Below are positions 42,440 through 50,752 of a stretch of DNA of 64,000 nucleotides, piece after piece. The notes under the pieces were generated by a model. The model was not told the DNA's origin. It saw nothing but the letters and a program-made list of their open reading frames with translations, and made no database searches. The first letter of the stretch is position 1; the number at the start of each line of letters is the position of its first letter. The translations under genes were made by a program, and so were the position numbers. Source of the DNA: an uncultured Candidatus Actinomarina sp. (lineage in GTDB: Bacteria > Actinomycetota > Acidimicrobiia > Actinomarinales > Actinomarinaceae); NCBI GenBank assembly GCA_902610815.1, contig CACLXG010000003.1, positions 62,001-126,000 of the forward strand, read 5' to 3'.

Positions 42440-43002
42440 AACTTTTTAAAGTCAGTGTGACTTCTGCTTGGAGTAGGTCCTTCCTGCCCCTGGTACTTAC
42501 TCCCATAAGTTTCTGATCCATATTCAGATTCTGAAGGCGAATTCAGATAGTAAAACGATATCTGACCTATTTTCATTTCAGGGTAAATTTTTATTGGAAG
42601 ATTTGCTACATTTGAAAGTTCAAGTGTTAAGTAGCCCGAAAATCCTGGATCCACAAAGCCTGCAGTAGAGTGAATTAATAAACCAATTCTTCCAAGTGAA
42701 CTTTTTCCTTCGAGTCTGGCAACAACTTTATTTGAAAGAGAAACTTTTTCGAATGTGGTTCCAAGTACAAATTCACCGGGGTGAAGCACAAACGGCTCTT
42801 CAATACTTGCAGTTACAAGTGAAGTTAGATCATCTTGTTGAGCTTTTGGATCAATATGAGAATATTTATGGTTTTCAAAAACCCTAAAATCTGCACCTAC
42901 TCTAAGATCTATACTTGAAGGTTGAATATATTCTTCAATCAATGGGGATATTTCGATATCATTATTTTTAATTGAATTTTTTATGTCTATATCTGATAAC
43001 AT
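42436..43002 (-). CDS. dcd: dCTP deaminase
   Basis: A 188-residue enzyme with the dUTPase-like fold: [30 protein letters not shown]. Actinobacterial members are bifunctional dCTP deaminase/dUTPases. The C-terminus ends with Pro-Thr-Pro-Ser-Arg, the lid of that type. It is in an operon with DUF554. Confidence 0.92.
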   Translation of the reverse strand: MLSDIDIKNSIKNNDIEISPLIEEYIQPSSIDLRVGADFRVFENHKYSHIDPKAQQDDLTSLVTASIEEPFVLHPGEFVLGTTFEKVSLSNKVVARLEGKSSLGRIGLLIHSTAGFVDPGFSGYLTLELSNVANLPIKIYPEMKIGQISFYYLNSPSESEYGSETYGSKYQGQEGPTPSRSHTDFKKL

Positions 43003-43045
43003 TTTTCCACTTACTCCTTGAATATAATAATCGTTTTATAAAAAA

Positions 43046-43246
43046 TTATCTGTTTATTAAAGATGCAATAGACCAAAGCGTTATTAAAAGACCAACACCA
43101 GTTAAAAAAATGGTTCTACTCAGATACATATTTTCCCTTTTATGATTCTTGTTAAAAAAAGCAGCAAGGTTTCCAGCAACCATTGCCGCCCCAACACCCA
43201 ACAAAAGAAGAATAATTGTTAAATCTAGTGCAAATGGATCATTCAT
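43046..43246 (-). CDS. Small two-helix membrane protein
   Basis: A 66-residue protein with two membrane helices (about 8-30 and 42-64) joined by a basic loop Lys-Asn-His-Lys-Arg-Glu-Asn. Divergent from the kinase gene, 43 bases before dcd. A conserved role in the phylum is plausible; no family named. Confidence 0.65.
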   Translation of the reverse strand: MNDPFALDLTIILLLLGVGAAMVAGNLAAFFNKNHKRENMYLSRTIFLTGVGLLITLWSIASLINR

Positions 43247-43262
43247 AACTTATATTATGATA

Positions 43263-44114
43263 ATGAATATGATCAAAGCTAGTGAAGTGATAGAAATATT
43301 TTTAAAATATGGAATTTCAAACTTAAAAGATGAAAGCAAGTATGAGATTTCAGAACTTGATGGTATTACAAATACAAGCTATGTTGTAGATCTGGATAAT
43401 GAAAAGTACGTTCTAAGAATACCTGGTGATAACCCAGATGTAATTAATAGAAAATCTGAAAAACAAAATACATTAAAAGCACAGGAATGTGGATTGACCT
43501 TACCTTATTTAATTTTTGATGAATATACGGGAGTAAAAATTTCCAAATTTTTTGATATATACACATATAAATCATCTGATTTTAAAAACGAAAATTTGAG
43601 AAAGGAAGCCTTCAAAAAACTGTTTGATTTACATAACTCTGATTTAGTTTTTGAAAATAATTTTTCACCACTTAGTGTTTTTAGTGAAATTGCTGATATT
43701 TCTAACTCAATCGAGAAAGAAGCAAGAGATGTTGGGTTCAAGATTATTAATAAAATTAAAGAAATTGGTATTAATAATGAGCCTTGTCATCAAGATCTTT
43801 ATTCAGGTAATTTTGTTATATATGATGACCAAACCTATTTAATTGACTGGGAATACTCATCAATGGGAGACAAGTATTTTGATTACGCAGACTTATTTTG
43901 GCAAAATGAGTTCGACTTAGATAAGAGTATGCGTCAACAGGCACTCAATGAAATTGATATTCAAAAAAAAGATGAAATCGAAAAGTTTGAATATTTTGAA
44001 ATATTATCCATGGTCACATGGGGATTATGGGCATTAAAACGTTCTCCAGAAGACAATGATGGTAAAAAAGCTTTACAAAAAGCAATAAAACTTGGCATTG
44101 ATAAAAAACTTTAA
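43263..44114 (+). CDS. Choline/ethanolamine-kinase-like phosphotransferase
   Basis: A 283-residue kinase-fold protein. Thr-Asn-Thr-Ser-Tyr-Val-Val-Asp-Leu-Asp-Asn-Glu-Lys-Tyr-Val-Leu-Arg opens the ATP site, Cys-His-Gln-Asp-Leu-Tyr-Ser-Gly-Asn is the catalytic loop and Ile-Asp-Trp-Glu-Tyr the metal-binding loop: the LicA/choline-kinase type. It would phosphorylate choline, ethanolamine or a small amino alcohol. ATG 43263 is preferred because TATATT lies 6 bases before it; ATG 43257 and 43269 are alternatives. Confidence 0.8.
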   Translation: MNMIKASEVIEIFLKYGISNLKDESKYEISELDGITNTSYVVDLDNEKYVLRIPGDNPDVINRKSEKQNTLKAQECGLTLPYLIFDEYTGVKISKFFDIYTYKSSDFKNENLRKEAFKKLFDLHNSDLVFENNFSPLSVFSEIADISNSIEKEARDVGFKIINKIKEIGINNEPCHQDLYSGNFVIYDDQTYLIDWEYSSMGDKYFDYADLFWQNEFDLDKSMRQQALNEIDIQKKDEIEKFEYFEILSMVTWGLWALKRSPEDNDGKKALQKAIKLGIDKKL

Positions 44115-44121
44115 AAAGATT

Positions 44122-44150
44122 TTCAATTAATCATGAAAGTCCGTTAGAAT
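44122..44150 (+). promoter_or_regulatory. Promoter of the bS22-like gene
   Basis: -35 TTCAAT (44122-44127) and -10 TAGAAT (44145-44150) with a 17-base spacer; the predicted transcription start is near 44157, leaving a leader of about 30 bases. Confidence 0.55.
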
Positions 44151-44185
44151 TTCGCAGTTAGGAAAAAAGGAAAAAAATTTAATTT

Positions 44186-44281
44186 ATGGGATCTTTGATT
44201 AAAAAAAGACGTAAAAAAATGTCAAAACATAAATATCGTAAGCGTCGTAAATCAAATAGACATAAGAAGAAAAGCGTTTAG
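44186..44281 (+). CDS. bS22-like small ribosomal protein (AURKAIP1/COX24 type)
   Basis: A 31-residue, very basic protein starting Met-Gly-Ser-Leu-Ile-Lys-Lys-Arg-Arg-Lys-Lys-Met-Ser-Lys-His-Lys. This matches the actinobacterial 30S protein bS22 (and its mitochondrial relative AURKAIP1/COX24), whose opening Met-Gly-Ser-Val-Ile-Lys-Lys-Arg-Arg is very similar. In mycobacteria it sits on the small subunit near the decoding region. Easily missed because it is so short. No strong ribosome site; its own promoter is visible. Confidence 0.9.
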   Translation: MGSLIKKRRKKMSKHKYRKRRKSNRHKKKSV

Positions 44282-45130
44282 CTAGATTTCTCTCTCTTCA
44301 TTTAAGAAATCTTCAATTTGTTGAACAAGATTATCTTCTGAAAAATTATCTTCGATACTAACATCAGCATCTTCTAATTTAGAGACATACTCTGCTAAAT
44401 CTTGAGAGTTTTCCATAGCTTTGTTAATTTTTAGTTCAAACTGTTGTCCTTCACTTTGAATTCCAGAGTCATCAATATCGATTTTTAAAATATCAGATGT
44501 TTTATTCAAGAGGGCACTCATTCCCTTCGGGTATCCGCCACTACTTAAATAGTGAGGTACCGCTGCCCACAGACCTGCTGTCTCAATACCATTATCTCTG
44601 AGGGTTTGACCAACCACACTGGTGATGCCTGTAGGTCCAGAATAATTTGGATTAAAGACATTGTATCTTGAATGAAAGGTTGGATCTCCACTAACACCAA
44701 ATATTGGAACAGGAAGTGTGTGTGCAACTTGTCCAAAAAAAGCACCTAAAGTAACTGCTTTTTTTACACCAAGCTCCAGCAAAGTATCTGTAATATTCCT
44801 AGAGTAATCTTTCCATTTCATTGATGGTTCTTCACCGAAAACCAATATCAGGTCACTTTTCAACTTATAGTCTTCAATTGAATAAAAAGATGTTTGAGGC
44901 CAGTGAAAGTTTCTTTCTCCAAAGTCTTTAACCTCAATAATCGGCCTTCTCATTTGGTAGTTGTAATAAGAATCTGAATTTAATTCTGCAAAGGGTTCAA
45001 CATCATACGTACTGCTTAAGTTCTCAACACAGCCAGTAGCAGTGTTGCCAGCATCACTCCAACCTTCAAATGCAAGTATTGCAACAGGTTCTGATAAAAG
45101 TGGCTTTCTATACCAAACTACATCTTCCAT
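44282..45130 (-). CDS. PAC2-family protein
   Basis: A 282-residue protein, the actinobacterial PAC2 type (relative of the proteasome assembly chaperone 2): Glu-Gly-Trp-Ser-Asp-Ala-Gly-Asn-Thr-Ala-Thr near the start, then Phe-Gly-Glu-Glu-Pro-Ser and Pro-His-Tyr-Leu. No proteasome genes are next to it. The family has an alpha/beta fold and unknown substrate. TATTCT lies 6 bases before the ATG. Confidence 0.85.
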   Translation of the reverse strand: MEDVVWYRKPLLSEPVAILAFEGWSDAGNTATGCVENLSSTYDVEPFAELNSDSYYNYQMRRPIIEVKDFGERNFHWPQTSFYSIEDYKLKSDLILVFGEEPSMKWKDYSRNITDTLLELGVKKAVTLGAFFGQVAHTLPVPIFGVSGDPTFHSRYNVFNPNYSGPTGITSVVGQTLRDNGIETAGLWAAVPHYLSSGGYPKGMSALLNKTSDILKIDIDDSGIQSEGQQFELKINKAMENSQDLAEYVSKLEDADVSIEDNFSEDNLVQQIEDFLNEEREI

Positions 45131-45173
45131 ATTTGAAGAATAATGTAGAGACAGATTTATTTAAGATTAATTT

Positions 45174-47252
45174 TTAGAGTTTTCTTGAAGAGTTTATAAC
45201 CACAGAAATACTAGAAAGAGCCATTGCTAATGCTGCTAAATTAGGTGTAATAAGACCAATAACCGCAATGGGTATCATAAGTGTGTTATAAACAAAAGCA
45301 AGAAAAAGATTTTGATATATTCTATATTTTGATTTTTTTGAAAGATTAAATATTTCACTCAGAGTCTCTAATCCTCCTTTATGAATTAATATGTCTCCAG
45401 AAACTTGTGCTATCTGGCTACTAGAAGAAGTGGTTACTCCAACATCAGCCTGTTTAATTGACGGTGAATCATTAATTCCATCACCAACAAAAATTACCCT
45501 ACCATCTTTTTGGATGTCTTTCACAAAGTCTAGTTTTTCCTCAGGGCTTTTATCAGAATAAAATTCTTCTATGTTTTGTTTTTTAGCAAATTTTTCTACA
45601 TTAACTTTTTTATCACCAGATAGAATTATGATACGTTTCTCTTCTTTCAGCTCTCCTAAAAAATCGTTAGATACAGATGATTCTTCTTCTAGATACAAAA
45701 AATAAGTTTTATCATTTATTGATACCTTAAGGGATGAATCATTTTTTTCATTGTTTTTTTCAATTCTAATATGATGTTCTTCAACAATACCTTCAATTCC
45801 AACACCGGATTTTTCTTTTATATTTGAAGCAGGTAAAAGGGATAAATCCTCTAACTCCGCTTGATATACAATACTTTTTGCAATTGGGTGTTGAGAATAA
45901 TTTTCAAGACTTGCAATCAACTGCAAAACAGTACTTCTTGGGATGGTTTCATCAAGCATTTGAATTTCTCTGATCTGAAAGACACCAGATGAAAGAGTAC
46001 CAGTTTTATCAAAGACCATTGTATTTATGTCACCAAACTTTTGAAGAATATCAAAATTCTTGAAAAGAAAACCTTTTAGTTTACTGGTTGTTGCAGTTTT
46101 GAATAACACTATTGGAGTTGCTAACCCCAATGCACATGGACATGCTATTACTAATACAGCTATTGCGTTTTTTAAGGCGTCTATTAGGGAGATATCTTGA
46201 ATTAAATACTTTAAGACAAAAGTACTAAAACTAATTAATAAAACAACAGGTACAAAATATTGTGTAATCGTGTCTAGGGATTTTTGAATGTCTGGCTTAG
46301 TACCCTGAGCATTTCTGATTAACTCTTCGATAATGTTGTAAGTTGACTTTTGGTATGATTCTTTTACTTCAATCTCTATATTTCCTTGTAAATTAATACT
46401 TCCCCCAACAACTTGATCTCCTTTTTTCTTAATTAGAGGAACTGACTCACCAGTAAGAAGGCTTTCATCAACAGTAGTTTCACCTTCAACAATCTCTCCA
46501 TCAACTGGAATAATTTCACCAACCATTACATTGAAACTATCTTTTTCTTTAACGTCTTTTGTAGGTATTTCAATTCTGTCTTGATTTCTGTTTACTATCA
46601 GCGTTTTTGGCATGCGGCTTTTTATTGATTCCGATGTTTTCACAGATTCTTCTATTACCTTGTCTTCAACCGCTTTACCAATGAGTAAAAAGGAGACTAT
46701 AAAAGCTCCAGTATCAAGAAACATTTTATTTTCACCTGAAGCAGTACTTACCGAAGAAACGATTTCAGCTGGTAACAGAGAGATTAACAAAGAGCTCAAA
46801 CTTCCAAGCGAGATTAAAGTGTCCATATTGAAATCGAGATTTTTAATTTTTTTAAATGCAGATATATGAAAATTTCTTCCAAGAACTAAAATTACAAAAA
46901 AACCAATAAGGTAAGATATTAAATCTAGTCCTGCTTCAAAAAAATACCTAAGAGAAACAGTCATTAACAAAGAAGCTATAGGGGTAAAGATCTTAAATTT
47001 GATATTTTTTTCAGTGCTATCTTCAGCAGCTTCTTTTGCTTTGTAGCCGATCTTATTTACTGATTTAATAATCGCATCAAAATCAAAATTTTCATTATAT
47101 GCAATGTCTACAATTGCAGATTTTAATGGAAAACTTACTGATGCATCTAATACATGCTCGTTTTTAGTTAGTACACGTTCAACTCTTGCAGCACAAGCTG
47201 CACAAGTCATACCATCAATATCTAAATTGACAGATTTAACTTGATTCGACAA
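45174..47252 (-). CDS. copA: Copper-exporting P1B-type ATPase
   Basis: An approximately 692-residue copper pump. An N-terminal HMA domain with Met-Thr-Cys-Ala-Ala-Cys, eight membrane helices including Ala-Cys-Pro-Cys-Ala-Leu (the CPC copper site), actuator motif Thr-Gly-Glu-Ser, phosphorylation site Asp-Lys-Thr-Gly-Thr and Gly-Asp-Gly-Ile-Asn-Asp-Ser hinge. Longer in-frame starts (47288, 47270) lie inside copZ; TTG 47252 with AAGG 8 bases upstream is preferred, overlapping the copZ end. It removes Cu+ from the cytoplasm, fed by CopZ. Confidence 0.9.
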   Translation of the reverse strand: MSNQVKSVNLDIDGMTCAACAARVERVLTKNEHVLDASVSFPLKSAIVDIAYNENFDFDAIIKSVNKIGYKAKEAAEDSTEKNIKFKIFTPIASLLMTVSLRYFFEAGLDLISYLIGFFVILVLGRNFHISAFKKIKNLDFNMDTLISLGSLSSLLISLLPAEIVSSVSTASGENKMFLDTGAFIVSFLLIGKAVEDKVIEESVKTSESIKSRMPKTLIVNRNQDRIEIPTKDVKEKDSFNVMVGEIIPVDGEIVEGETTVDESLLTGESVPLIKKKGDQVVGGSINLQGNIEIEVKESYQKSTYNIIEELIRNAQGTKPDIQKSLDTITQYFVPVVLLISFSTFVLKYLIQDISLIDALKNAIAVLVIACPCALGLATPIVLFKTATTSKLKGFLFKNFDILQKFGDINTMVFDKTGTLSSGVFQIREIQMLDETIPRSTVLQLIASLENYSQHPIAKSIVYQAELEDLSLLPASNIKEKSGVGIEGIVEEHHIRIEKNNEKNDSSLKVSINDKTYFLYLEEESSVSNDFLGELKEEKRIIILSGDKKVNVEKFAKKQNIEEFYSDKSPEEKLDFVKDIQKDGRVIFVGDGINDSPSIKQADVGVTTSSSSQIAQVSGDILIHKGGLETLSEIFNLSKKSKYRIYQNLFLAFVYNTLMIPIAVIGLITPNLAALAMALSSISVVINSSRKL

Positions 47253-47445
47253 CTGTGTAACCTTGTTCATCGAGCATGCTAGAAACAAGAGACAAATCTA
47301 AATCTGTAGAAGATTTGACCTCTACTGATTTTTGATCAATATCAACGTTAACAGTTTCAACATTTTCAAGACTATTTATAGCTGACTCAATTGTTTCTTT
47401 ACAGTGTCCACAACTAATTTCAGGTACAGTAAATTTTGTTTCCAT
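47236..47445 (-). CDS. copZ: CopZ copper chaperone (HMA domain)
   Basis: A 69-residue single HMA domain with Ser-Cys-Gly-His-Cys-Lys-Glu-Thr-Ile for Cu+ binding (Cys-x-x-Cys). Directly upstream of copA and overlapping it by 17 bases, typical of a copper-handling pair. Confidence 0.9.
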   Translation of the reverse strand: METKFTVPEISCGHCKETIESAINSLENVETVNVDIDQKSVEVKSSTDLDLSLVSSMLDEQGYTVVESS

Positions 47446-47475
47446 ATCTAAATAATAATATTGATGGGTTTATAA

Positions 47476-47527
47476 AATAAGCCCCTATTTTATAGGGGCT
47501 TATTGGAAATCTCATGGGGGAGATTTC
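47476..47527 (-). terminator. Two adjacent hairpins between the zinc-ribbon gene and copZ
   Basis: A perfect 13-bp stem (47476-47488 with 47492-47504) and a perfect 8-bp stem (47506-47513 with 47520-47527) lie close together, with a run of eight G at 47537-47544. On the minus strand, the longer stem is followed by a short TTAT tail, so it could terminate the zinc-ribbon transcript before copZ. Confidence 0.6.
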
Positions 47528-47551
47528 ATTAAAAGTGGGGGGGGTTAAAGA

Positions 47552-47746
47552 TTAAGCAGTTTCTTGGAGAATTCTGCCTCTAACTCTAGGGTATTTCACT
47601 GGAGCGTGATTGAAGCAATGATCTCTTTTGTTATATATACTTAGTTGAGTACTGCAAGATTCGTCTTTACATACTCTGCCCTGGTCAAAACTTTTTGAAG
47701 GCCTTATACCGCCTTTAATTTGACTCGCCTTTAGTCCGTCTGTCAT
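47552..47746 (-). CDS. Small zinc-ribbon-like protein
   Basis: A 64-residue protein with a likely zinc site: Cys-Lys-Asp-Glu-Ser-Cys then Cys-Phe-Asn-His, separated by Thr-Gln-Leu-Ser-Ile-Tyr-Asn-Lys-Arg-Asp. This Cys-x4-Cys...Cys-x2-His pattern with Leu-Ser-x-Tyr-Asn is found in small actinobacterial proteins of unknown role. AAAGGAAT precedes the ATG; an 18-bp palindrome lies just upstream. Expression seems regulated on its own. Confidence 0.7.
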   Translation of the reverse strand: MTDGLKASQIKGGIRPSKSFDQGRVCKDESCSTQLSIYNKRDHCFNHAPVKYPRVRGRILQETA

Positions 47747-47764
47747 TTTATTCCTTTATATACT

Positions 47765-47782
47765 TTGTGAATATATTCACAA
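47765..47782. promoter_or_regulatory. 18-bp perfect palindrome upstream of the zinc-ribbon gene
   Basis: TTGTGAATATATTCACAA reads the same on both strands and lies 19 bases before the start of the zinc-ribbon gene on the minus strand, inside the likely promoter. Its GTGA/TCAC arms and size suit a dimeric regulator, possibly FNR/CRP-like. Confidence 0.55.
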
Positions 47783-47811
47783 GCTTAACACTTTTATTTT
47801 AGATGGCAACT

Positions 47812-49710
47812 TTATTTTGACAAGTTTTTTTGGGATAAAAAGGCCTCATCGTTCCATTTTCTACCTAAAAAGTCCTGAACCATGCTTTCAGCAGGTACAG
47901 TTCCTCCAGGTTTGAGAATTTTATTTTTATAGTCAACACCAACAGAATTAGACAATACTCCTTCATTTTCAAATCTACTAAATAAGTCATCACCAATTAT
48001 TTCAGCCCATAAATAACCATAATAAGCTGCATCATACCCACCAAGTAAATGTCCAAAAGCTGCTAGATGATTGATATCTTTCGGATATGTTATTGTTGTA
48101 ACTTTTTGAGCTGCATGTTCTATTTCTAAAAGGCTATCGTTAAAGTTTTCACCATGTAAATGTTGGTCTGCAAGACCAAATGAAACCTGCCTGAGTGTAA
48201 GTAAACTAACTCCAATATTTTTTGATTTATTCAATTTTTCACATATTTCTTCAGACAATGAATCACCAGATTCAATATGCGTTGAAATTCTTTTCATACA
48301 ATCAACTTTCCATACCCAATGCTCCATAATTTGACTTGGTGCTTCAACGAAGTCCCATTCACAGTTTGCACCAACAAATCTCGTATATTTTGATTTTCCA
48401 ATTCCATTGTGTAGAACGTGGCCAAATTCATGAAATAGAGTTTCAACCTCATCAAAAGTCATTAACCCATCTCCTGTGTTCGGGTTTGGGAAATTTGCAA
48501 CCATTGAGCATATTGGCAACTCTTGTCTCCTAGATCCGCCAGAAGATATATCGAATACTGCGGCGTGTGTAAATTTTCCTTCTCTTGGGTAAAGATCTAA
48601 ATAAAAATAAGCCAACTGCTGACCATCTTTTTCCCACAAGGACCAAAGCTCAACATCTTCATGCCATGCAGTTTCATTTGATTCAGGTTTTATTTGTAAA
48701 TCAAATACCTCTTCACAAACTTTAAACATTTCAGTTTTCACATCATGTATGTAGAAGAATTTTTTTAGTTCACTATTCTCAATACTGCTTACCTTACTTC
48801 TTTCTTTTGAAATAAAATAGCGTATATCCCAAGGATTTATATCAGTAGTCTCGATGTTATCTATAGCAAGTATACTTTTTTCAACTTCAGCCGCTTTTTG
48901 TAATTTTGGGATCAAGCTCTCATACATTGTCGCTACATTTTTTGGTGACTTTGCCATTCTATTCTGCAATCTATATTCAGCCCAAGTTTTAAATCCAAAC
49001 AATAAAGCCTTTTCATTCCTTAGTAGAACAGCTTCTTCAAGAATTGGACTATTTTCTTTTACAGCTCGATTGTTAAATGCTTTCCATACAACTTCTCTAG
49101 TTGTTCTTACACTGCAGTTTTCCATAACAGCATTGATATCTGGATAGGCCATTGATATAACAAAACTATCATTATTTTTTCTTAAGTTCTTAAGTTCATT
49201 TTGACTTAGCCCGTTTAGTTCATCTTCCAAAAACAAAACTTCAGTTTTATCTTTTGCAATATTTTCTGAAAAAGAAATACTGAGATCTATAAGCTTTTTT
49301 TCAATTTCTGTAAGCCTATCTTTTTTTTCATCTGATAAACCATGTCCTGCGTCTTTGAAGTCAATTTCTAAATCCCTATAAAATGTTTTCGATTCCTCAT
49401 CTAAATTACTTGTTTGTATTTCTTTAAACTTTTTGTAAAGATCTTGATCTTTAAAAATTTCAAGTGCAAGATTTTGTATTTTTGAATCAGCTTCATTTCC
49501 AAAATCTCTTATCTTTTCATCTGGATGTACATTACCCATAAAGGCAATGCGTCCAGAAAGATCATAAATTGTACTCTCTAGTTCATTAAACTTGGATAAA
49601 TCAATGTCTTCAGAAGATTTAATATTACTAACCAAAACTTTACATTCTTCGATCGAGCTGTTTAAGTCTTCTTCTAATTTTCCTAAAGATATGTCTGAAT
49701 AGTTGTACAC
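47812..49710 (-). CDS. M3-family oligopeptidase
   Basis: A 632-residue zinc peptidase of the thimet/oligopeptidase group. His-Glu-Phe-Gly-His supplies the zinc and catalytic residues and is followed 25 residues later by a Glu ligand region Glu-Trp-Asp-Phe-Val-Glu-Ala. The N-terminal 200 residues are helical and form the cage of this family. It digests short peptides in the cytoplasm. The start is GTG with AAAGGAG upstream. Confidence 0.9.
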   Translation of the reverse strand: MYNYSDISLGKLEEDLNSSIEECKVLVSNIKSSEDIDLSKFNELESTIYDLSGRIAFMGNVHPDEKIRDFGNEADSKIQNLALEIFKDQDLYKKFKEIQTSNLDEESKTFYRDLEIDFKDAGHGLSDEKKDRLTEIEKKLIDLSISFSENIAKDKTEVLFLEDELNGLSQNELKNLRKNNDSFVISMAYPDINAVMENCSVRTTREVVWKAFNNRAVKENSPILEEAVLLRNEKALLFGFKTWAEYRLQNRMAKSPKNVATMYESLIPKLQKAAEVEKSILAIDNIETTDINPWDIRYFISKERSKVSSIENSELKKFFYIHDVKTEMFKVCEEVFDLQIKPESNETAWHEDVELWSLWEKDGQQLAYFYLDLYPREGKFTHAAVFDISSGGSRRQELPICSMVANFPNPNTGDGLMTFDEVETLFHEFGHVLHNGIGKSKYTRFVGANCEWDFVEAPSQIMEHWVWKVDCMKRISTHIESGDSLSEEICEKLNKSKNIGVSLLTLRQVSFGLADQHLHGENFNDSLLEIEHAAQKVTTITYPKDINHLAAFGHLLGGYDAAYYGYLWAEIIGDDLFSRFENEGVLSNSVGVDYKNKILKPGGTVPAESMVQDFLGRKWNDEAFLSQKNLSK

Positions 49711-49747
49711 TTAACTCCTTTAACTTTTTATATGATAGTATTTAGTT

Positions 49748-49984
49748 ATGGAAATCAAACTTGAATTTTGTGTAGTTTGAAACTACACACCTCGTGCAGT
49801 TGGCACGATTGAAGATATCTTAGAAGTTTACGGTAATAAAGTTACAAATATTCAACTAATTCCTAGCGGTGGTGGAGTATTTGAATTACATTTAAATGAA
49901 AAATTATTATTTTCAAAAAAAGAACTTGGAAGACACTCAGAAGATGGAGAAATTCTTAAATTAATTGAAGAAGATCTTGGTTGA
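49748..49984 (+). CDS. SelW/Rdx-family selenoprotein with in-frame TGA (Sec11)
   Basis: ATG 49748 to TGA 49982-49984, with TGA at 49778-49780 read as selenocysteine. The 78-residue product opens Met-Glu-Ile-Lys-Leu-Glu-Phe-Cys8-Val-Val-Sec11-Asn-Tyr-Thr-Pro-Arg-Ala, the Cys-x-x-Sec motif of Rdx proteins (SelW/SelT/SelH), and continues with Ile-Pro-Ser-Gly-Gly-Gly-Val-Phe-Glu-Leu and Leu-Phe-Ser-Lys-Lys-Glu-Leu-Gly-Arg-His, both Rdx hallmarks. The frame is open and conserved on both sides of the TGA. A SECIS-like hairpin follows it. Its stop overlaps a TTG start as TTGA. It is likely a thioredoxin-like redox protein. A nonsense-mutated Cys gene is the alternative. Confidence 0.85.
49792..49808 (+). 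promoter_or_regulatory. Candidate bacterial SECIS hairpin
   Basis: TCGTGC/GCACGA pair perfectly (49792-49797 with 49803-49808) around the loop AGTTG. The loop starts 18 bases after the TGA, inside the usual window for bacterial SECIS elements, and has G and U at the early loop positions; stem and loop resemble the E. coli fdhF element GCAGGTCTGC. Confidence 0.65.
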
Positions 49985-50715
49985 ATTTACCGTTTGATTT
50001 AAATCTATTTGAAGTAATTTTCATTGCAGTATTACTTTTTATTGGCTCTGCCATCCAAGGAGTTTTGGGTTTTGGCTTTGCTGTTATTGCTTCGCCAATA
50101 ATTGTTCAAATTGAGCCTAGCCTTGTACCTCAACTGCTTGCGTTACTTGGTTTGCCAATTGCTTTAAGAGTTTTTTACAGAGAAAAAGACGAAGTTGATT
50201 TATCTAAAGTCAAGCCACTTATTTTAGGTCGGTTAATAGGGGGGCCAATTGGACTCTTATTATTGTTAAACTTATCCGAAAAGTATTTATCAATCTCTGT
50301 GGGACTCATTGTCTTCATAGCAGGTGCAGGTTCTTTTTTTGGCTGGGAAATAAATAGAAACACATTAAATTCTTTTTTTGCAGGTACTTTTTCAGGTATT
50401 TTTGGGATGATTGCAGCCATTGGTGGCCCTCCTGTAGCTTTGCTTTATAGAAATACTAAATCTCAGGAATTTAGGCCATCTCTCAATAGTGTATTTAGCA
50501 TAGGCATTTTGATTACATTGTCTCTTTTAATGTTTAGTGGCAATCTTTATTTTGACCATATATTTTTATTTATGTTATTTCTTCCAGTTGTTTTGATAGG
50601 AATTAGAGTTTCTAGTTCACTTTTCTCAAAAGTCTCAGATAGTTTTATTGCCCAGTCGGTAACTTATTTTTCATTGATTTCTGGGCTTTATGTTATTTTG
50701 AGAAACATAAATTAG
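49981..50715 (+). CDS. TSUP (TauE/SafE) family permease
   Basis: A 244-residue membrane protein with eight or so helices in two repeats. Phe-Ile-Gly-Ser-Ala-Ile-Gln-Gly-Val-Leu-Gly-Phe-Gly-Phe-Ala opens the first and Ala-Gly-Thr-Phe-Ser-Gly-Ile-Phe-Gly-Met-Ile-Ala-Ala-Ile-Gly-Gly-Pro-Pro the second, the family hallmark. It exports or imports anionic sulfur compounds such as sulfite. The start is TTG 49981, inside the selenoprotein stop. Confidence 0.82.
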   Translation: MNLPFDLNLFEVIFIAVLLFIGSAIQGVLGFGFAVIASPIIVQIEPSLVPQLLALLGLPIALRVFYREKDEVDLSKVKPLILGRLIGGPIGLLLLLNLSEKYLSISVGLIVFIAGAGSFFGWEINRNTLNSFFAGTFSGIFGMIAAIGGPPVALLYRNTKSQEFRPSLNSVFSIGILITLSLLMFSGNLYFDHIFLFMLFLPVVLIGIRVSSSLFSKVSDSFIAQSVTYFSLISGLYVILRNIN

Positions 50716-50752
50716 TTTATTTCAACTAGGGGGATTATTAACATATAAGCAT

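Noticed and set aside
49748..49984. Pseudogene with a nonsense mutation
   Set aside because: The TGA sits exactly at the redox Cys position, the remaining frame is intact to the end and a SECIS-like hairpin follows; selenocysteine fits better, though the machinery lies outside this window.
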